In this document: positions 59,512-64,000 of the stretch, piece after piece
Numbering within the stretch: position 1 is the first letter of the stretch
Layout: each line of letters begins with the position of its first letter
Assembly: GCA_016792845.1 (NCBI GenBank)
Contig: JAEUKH010000001.1
Coordinates: forward strand, 62,001 to 126,000
Reading direction: 5' to 3'
DNA: 64,000 bases
From: Myxococcales bacterium
Lineage (GTDB): Bacteria > Myxococcota_A > Polyangia > Polyangiales > Ga0077539
Program-made: the position numbers and the translations under genes
The notes under the pieces: generated by a model
The model's input: only the letters and a program-made list of their open reading frames with translations
Told to the model about the DNA's origin: nothing
Database searches by the model: none

Positions 59512-62500
59512 ATGAGCCTCATTCACCGCCCCTTCCGTCGTGTCGCGATCGTCAACCGAGGCGAGGCCGCGGTGCGATTCTTGAGAGCCGCCCGCGCGTG
59601 GTCGAAGCGCCGACGCGAGCCCCTCGAAGTGGTCGCCCTCTTCACGACGCCCGACCGCGACGCGCTCTTTGTGCGCGAGGCCGACGCCGCCATCGACCTC
59701 GGCGAGCCCCTCGTCGCGGGCGCCAACGGCGCGATGCGCAGCGCCTACCTCGACGTCGCGCGGGTGGTGTCGCTGCTCGTCGCGGCGGGCTGCGACGCCG
59801 TCTGGCCGGGGTGGGGCTTTGTCAGCGAGCGGCCCGATTTCGCCGACGCGTGCTTCGAGGCCGGGCTCGTCTTCATCGGGCCCTCGGGGGCGTCGATGCG
59901 CCTCCTCGGTGACAAGATCGGCGGCAAGAAAGTGGCCGAAGACCACGGCGTGCCGGTGACCCCGTGGAGCCACGGCGCGGTCGCCGACGCCGACGCGGCC
60001 CTCGCCCACGCGCGCCGCATCGGGTACCCGGTGCTGCTCAAGGCCGCGGCCGGCGGCGGGGGTCGCGGCATCCGCCTCGTTCGCGGCGACGACGAGCTCG
60101 CGCCGGCCTTCACGTCGGCCGCGAACGAGGCGCGCTCGGCCTTCGGCGACCCGACGCTCCTCGTCGAGAGCTTCGCCCCCGAGGCCCGGCACATCGAGGT
60201 GCAGGTCATCGCCGACCGGGCGGGGCGCGTTCACGCGGTCGGCACCCGCGATTGCAGCATGCAGCGCCGCCATCAGAAGGTGCTCGAAGAGGCCCCCGCG
60301 CCGAACCTCGGGCCCCTCGAAGAGGCCCTCAAGACCGCGGCGATCCGGGTGGCCGAGGCGAGCCAGTACGTCAACGCGGGCACCGCAGAGTTTCTCGTCT
60401 TGCCAGACCTCTCGGGCTTCTACTTCCTTGAGATGAACACGCGGCTTCAGGTCGAGCACCCCGTGACCGAGTGCGTCACCGGGCTCGACATGGTGGGCCT
60501 CCAGATCGACGTCGCGCGGGGCGAGGCGCTGCCCGAGACCTTGCCGCCCACCCGGGGCCATAGCATCGAGGCGCGGCTCAACGCCGAAGACCCCGACGAG
60601 GGCTTCCGACCCAGCGCCGGGCGCTTGATCCGCTTCGAGCTGGCCACCGGGCCGGGGGTCCGCATCGACTCGGGCTTTGTCGCCGGAGACGTCGTGCCGA
60701 GCGAGTTCGACTCGATGCTCGCCAAGGTCATCGCCACCGGCGCGACCCGCGAAGACGCCCTCGCGCGGCTCGAAGAGTCTCTCGCGCGCAGCACCGTCGC
60801 CATCGAGGGCGGGGCCTCGAACCGCAGCCTCTTGCTCGAACTCGTCGCCCACCCGGCCTTCTGCGAGACCCAGGTCACCACCCGCTGGCTCGACCAGCAC
60901 CTCGCCGCCCGCGAGGCGCCGCTCAGCCGTCGAAACCTTGACGGCGCTCTCGTCGCCGCTGCCATCGGCGAGCACCAGCGCGCCCGCGCCGACGAGGTCG
61001 CGGCGTTGATGAAGCACGCCCACCGCGGCCTGCCGCCGACGGTGCCCCAGCCCGAGCCGCGCACCTTTCGCTTCGCCGTGGGCGACGCCTCGGTCTCGCT
61101 CGAAGTGCAGGCCATCGCGGCCGATCGGTACCGCGTGCGCTGCGGCGAAAATCAGTGCGACGTTCACTGGCAGAACACCGGCGTGGCCACCGCGGTGTTG
61201 ACCCTCCACGGGCAGCGGCTGCCCATCGTGCAGGTGGTGACGCCGACGGCGCTCCTCGTCGAGTGTGACGCCGTGGCGCACCGCTTCGCGCGGGCGAGCG
61301 ACGGGCGCGTGGTGGCGCCGGTGCCCGCGGCGGTGACGGCGGTCCATGTCAAAGAGGGCGAGCTCGTGCGCGAGGGCGATCGGCTCCTCACCCTTGAGGT
61401 GATGAAGATGGAGCTCGCCGTCCACGCGCCGCTTGAGGGCCGGGTGGGGCGCATGATGGTCGAGGCCTCGTCGCGGGTCACCGCGGGGCAGTGCCTCGTG
61501 GTGCTCGAAGGCGTCGGCGGCGTCGGCGAGACCGCGCGCCGCACAGAGGTGTCACCGCTGCGCGACGAGCCCCCGCGGGGCAACCCCGAGGCCGCCGTGC
61601 GCCTCGGCGCGATGCTCGGGTACGACCTCCCGACCCGCGCGGTCGAGGGCGCGGTGCGGCAGCTCCGGAGCGGCGCCCAGGCCTTCGACGTCGCCGAGCT
61701 TATGGCCCTGCTCGACGCGTTCATCTCGCACGAGCGGCTCTTCGAGAGCGCGCGAGGCCCCGACGGCGTGGCCCCGGTCGATCACCTCGCGCGGGCGCTT
61801 CGACCGGGTCAGGTGCGCGCCGAGGGCCTGCCCGAGCCCTTCGTGGCGCGGCTGTACGAGGCCCTGCGGTGGCACAACGTGCGCACCGACGACGCCGACC
61901 CGCGCTTCGACGACGCGCTCCTGCGGGTGCTCCAGGCGCATCGTAACCTTGAGCTCCGTGACCGGGTGATGAACGCGGCGCTGCACGCGGCCCTCAAGCT
62001 CGGCGACACCGTCGACGACGCCGTGCGCCCCGCGCTCCGTCAGCGGCTTGAGCAGTACGCCGCGCTGGTGGCGCTGCGCGAGCGCGCGCTGAGCGAGGCC
62101 GCCTACGCGGCGATGTACTGGCTCTGCGATCGCCCGCGCCAGGCCGCAGAGGCCGCCACCCTGAGCCGCGTCGCCGACGACTCGTTTCAGCGACTCGTGA
62201 GCGCTGAGACCAACGCTCTTGAGCGCGAGGCCCTCACCCGCGAGCTCGACGCGCTGCCGCAGGGCACCTTGCGCTCGCTGGTCTCGGCGGTCTTGCTCCG
62301 TCACGACGCACACGCCTCGGCGGTGCTCCTCGGGCTCCTCGTGAGCCGCACCTACGGCGAGAGCCGACGCGTCGAGAGCGCCCGCGCGGTGGGCGCCTCG
62401 GGGGTCTTCGAGACCCGGCACGGTCGTGTGTTCGCGCTGCTGTCGACGGCCGAGACGTGGGTCGCCGAGGCCACCGCGGTGCTGCGCTACCTCGTCGACG

Positions 62501-64000
62501 TCGACGCGGTCGATGTCTTCCTCGCGGCCCCCGACGAGGCCTGGGTCGCGGCCCTCGACGCGGGCGATCACGCGAGCCTCGGGTCGCTCCCGGGCACCTT
62601 CCGGCGCGTCTCGCTCAACTGGGGCAACGTCACCCTCGGCCGCCTGAGCCGCAGCTTTCAGCGCAACGAAGACGGCGCCTTCGGCGAAGACGTCTTCCGC
62701 CGCGACCTGCATCCGGCGCGCATCGAGGGCACCGAGCTCGAGCGCTTCAGGGCCTTCGAGCTGCAACGCCTGCCCGCACCGGGCGAGGTGTTTCTCGCGC
62801 AAGCGCGGGGCAAGAACGACCCCACCGACGAGCGCCTGATTTGTGTCGTCGAGGTCGAGCGCATCGACCCCGTGCGCGACCCCGCCACGGGCCGCGTCTT
62901 CGCGGTGCCGGGCTTCGAGCGGGTGATCTTGACGGCGCTCTACGCCATGCGCGAGGCCCAGACGGTGCGCCTCCGCGAGCCGCGCCCGTTCTGGAACCGC
63001 CTCGTCGTCTTCGTGCGCCCGACGCTCTCGCTCACCCGCGACGAGATCCGCACGGTGACCCGCCGCCTCGCCCCCGCGGGCACGGGCCTGGGCCTCGAAA
63101 AGATTATCATCCGCGCGCGGCTCGCCGAGCCCTTCAACCCCGCCGGGAGGCCCACCCAGATCGAGTGGGGCAACCCCAACGGCACCGGCGCGACGCTCAC
63201 CGTGGTCGAGCCGCACATGACCCCCCTCGCCGAGATCACCGCCGACGAGCGGCGCATCGTCGAGGCCCGACGGAAGGGATTGTTCTACCCGTACGAGCTG
63301 ATCCGCGCGCTGGCCCGAGACGACCGCGCGGGGCTCTTTCCGCCGGGGCAATTCACCGAGCTCGACCTGGCCCCCGAGGGCGACGGCCTCGTGCCCGTGG
63401 TGCGCCCCTACGGGCAGAACAAGGCGCACATCGTGGTGGGGCTCATCACCAACCGCTTCGCGCCCTACGAAGAGGGCCTCACCCGGGTGCTGCTCCTCGG
63501 CGACCCCACCCGAGGCATGGGCTCCCTCGCCGAGCCCGAGTGCCGGCGCATCATCGCGGCGATCGAGCTGGCCGAGCGCGAGGGCTACGCCATCGAGTGG
63601 GTCGCGGTGTCGAGCGGCGCCCGCATCGCCATGGACAGCGGCACCGAGAACCTCGACTGGACCGCCGCGGTGCTCGCGCGCATCGTCAAGTTCACCCAAC
63701 GCGGAGGCGTCATCAACGTCATCGTCGACGGCATCAACGTCGGCGCCCAAAGCTACTGGAACGCCGAGGCCACCATGCTCATGCACTGCCGCGGCGCCCT
63801 CATCATGACCCTCTCGGGCTCGATGCTGCTCACCGGCAAGCGCGCCCTCGAATACGCCGGCAGCGTCGCCGCCGAAGACAACCTCGGCATCGGCGGATAC
63901 GAGCGCGTGATGGGCCCGAACGGCGAGGCCCAGTACTTCGCGATGGACCTCACCGCCGCGTACCGCGTGCTCTTTCGACACCTCGCGCTCACCCAGACCG
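59512..64000 (+). CDS. Single-chain acetyl-CoA carboxylase (BC-BCCP-central-CT), runs off the right edge
   Basis: At least 1,496 residues, open to the window end. Biotin carboxylase, ~1-455: RVAIVNRGEAAVRFLRA, K177, GGGGRG (181-186), RDCSMQRRHQKVLEEA (~246-261), EMNTRLQVEHPVTE (E307, R311). Biotin carrier: LLTLEVMKMELAVHAP, biotinyl lysine K632. A ~600-residue helical central region follows. Carboxyltransferase begins near 1290 (VRPYGQNKAHIVV, VSSGARIAMDSG ~1366-1375). Bacteria usually encode these parts as separate subunits; this order on one chain is that of eukaryotic ACC. It would supply malonyl-CoA to the synthase encoded 420 bp upstream. The initial Met has a weak GAAAAGAG site; 15 bp separate it from acpS. 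Another acyl-CoA substrate (propionyl, long-chain) is possible. Confidence 0.93.
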   Translation, partial: MSLIHRPFRRVAIVNRGEAAVRFLRAARAWSKRRREPLEVVALFTTPDRDALFVREADAAIDLGEPLVAGANGAMRSAYLDVARVVSLLVAAGCDAVWPGWGFVSERPDFADACFEAGLVFIGPSGASMRLLGDKIGGKKVAEDHGVPVTPWSHGAVADADAALAHARRIGYPVLLKAAAGGGGRGIRLVRGDDELAPAFTSAANEARSAFGDPTLLVESFAPEARHIEVQVIADRAGRVHAVGTRDCSMQRRHQKVLEEAPAPNLGPLEEALKTAAIRVAEASQYVNAGTAEFLVLPDLSGFYFLEMNTRLQVEHPVTECVTGLDMVGLQIDVARGEALPETLPPTRGHSIEARLNAEDPDEGFRPSAGRLIRFELATGPGVRIDSGFVAGDVVPSEFDSMLAKVIATGATREDALARLEESLARSTVAIEGGASNRSLLLELVAHPAFCETQVTTRWLDQHLAAREAPLSRRNLDGALVAAAIGEHQRARADEVAALMKHAHRGLPPTVPQPEPRTFRFAVGDASVSLEVQAIAADRYRVRCGENQCDVHWQNTGVATAVLTLHGQRLPIVQVVTPTALLVECDAVAHRFARASDGRVVAPVPAAVTAVHVKEGELVREGDRLLTLEVMKMELAVHAPLEGRVGRMMVEASSRVTAGQCLVVLEGVGGVGETARRTEVSPLRDEPPRGNPEAAVRLGAMLGYDLPTRAVEGAVRQLRSGAQAFDVAELMALLDAFISHERLFESARGPDGVAPVDHLARALRPGQVRAEGLPEPFVARLYEALRWHNVRTDDADPRFDDALLRVLQAHRNLELRDRVMNAALHAALKLGDTVDDAVRPALRQRLEQYAALVALRERALSEAAYAAMYWLCDRPRQAAEAATLSRVADDSFQRLVSAETNALEREALTRELDALPQGTLRSLVSAVLLRHDAHASAVLLGLLVSRTYGESRRVESARAVGASGVFETRHGRVFALLSTAETWVAEATAVLRYLVDVDAVDVFLAAPDEAWVAALDAGDHASLGSLPGTFRRVSLNWGNVTLGRLSRSFQRNEDGAFGEDVFRRDLHPARIEGTELERFRAFELQRLPAPGEVFLAQARGKNDPTDERLICVVEVERIDPVRDPATGRVFAVPGFERVILTALYAMREAQTVRLREPRPFWNRLVVFVRPTLSLTRDEIRTVTRRLAPAGTGLGLEKIIIRARLAEPFNPAGRPTQIEWGNPNGTGATLTVVEPHMTPLAEITADERRIVEARRKGLFYPYELIRALARDDRAGLFPPGQFTELDLAPEGDGLVPVVRPYGQNKAHIVVGLITNRFAPYEEGLTRVLLLGDPTRGMGSLAEPECRRIIAAIELAEREGYAIEWVAVSSGARIAMDSGTENLDWTAAVLARIVKFTQRGGVINVIVDGINVGAQSYWNAEATMLMHCRGALIMTLSGSMLLTGKRALEYAGSVAAEDNLGIGGYERVMGPNGEAQYFAMDLTAAYRVLFRHLALTQT

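Overview
The window comes from a very GC-rich bacterium, most probably a myxobacterium (Myxococcota; family not determined). Three things suggest this: many lipoproteins whose signal peptide is followed by Asp/Ala/Gly/Thr-rich linkers, a giant Ser/Thr kinase fused to an ATPase, and generally very high GC. No rRNA or marker gene is present, so the assignment is inference.

Bases 1 to about 27,700 are the right-hand part of a prophage with Mu-like contractile-tail morphogenesis genes. In order these are packaging (HTH protein, small and large terminase), portal, MuF head protein, protease/scaffold, major capsid, head-tail connectors, sheath, tube, tail chaperone with a -1 frameshift signal, tape measure, hub/spike, baseplate gp46/gp47/gp48-like proteins and a fibre-like protein. 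A two-spacer type I-E-like mini-CRISPR array lies between the gp48-like gene and the fibre-like gene. Next comes a cargo block (20.5-23.3 kb) with a proline-rich membrane protein, a lipoprotein on the opposite strand and a TPR/GNAT pair, followed by late structural and lysis genes. The prophage ends at a 3' fragment of a tRNA-Arg(CCT) gene (about 27,650-27,698), interpreted as the attachment site. Integrase, repressor and replication genes must lie to the left of the window.

Bases 27,700-48,580 are host genes: an Rpn-type nuclease, a frameshifted VOC protein, a cyclophilin lipoprotein, a double-psi barrel lipoprotein, a TerB protein, an ECF sigma/anti-sigma pair, and a two-gene surface-lipoprotein operon. 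That operon lies downstream of a cobalamin riboswitch and resembles BtuG-type vitamin B12 capture proteins. A 1,301-residue kinase-ATPase-TPR regulator and an FG-GAP lipoprotein gene follow. The latter is cut exactly at its lipobox by a 1,600-bp ISKra4-like insertion sequence with perfect 8-bp target duplication. Formate-tetrahydrofolate ligase and an FMN reductase complete this part.

Bases 48,725-64,000 hold one apparent operon. It encodes a 3,454-residue type I fatty acid synthase with mycobacterial/fungal domain order (AT-ER-DH-MPT-ACP-KR-KS), a holo-ACP synthase that would arm it, and a single-chain acetyl-CoA carboxylase (biotin carboxylase, biotin carrier, central region, carboxyltransferase) that runs off the right edge. 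Together these would convert acetyl-CoA to malonyl-CoA to long-chain acyl-CoA, an arrangement better known from fungi and mycolata.
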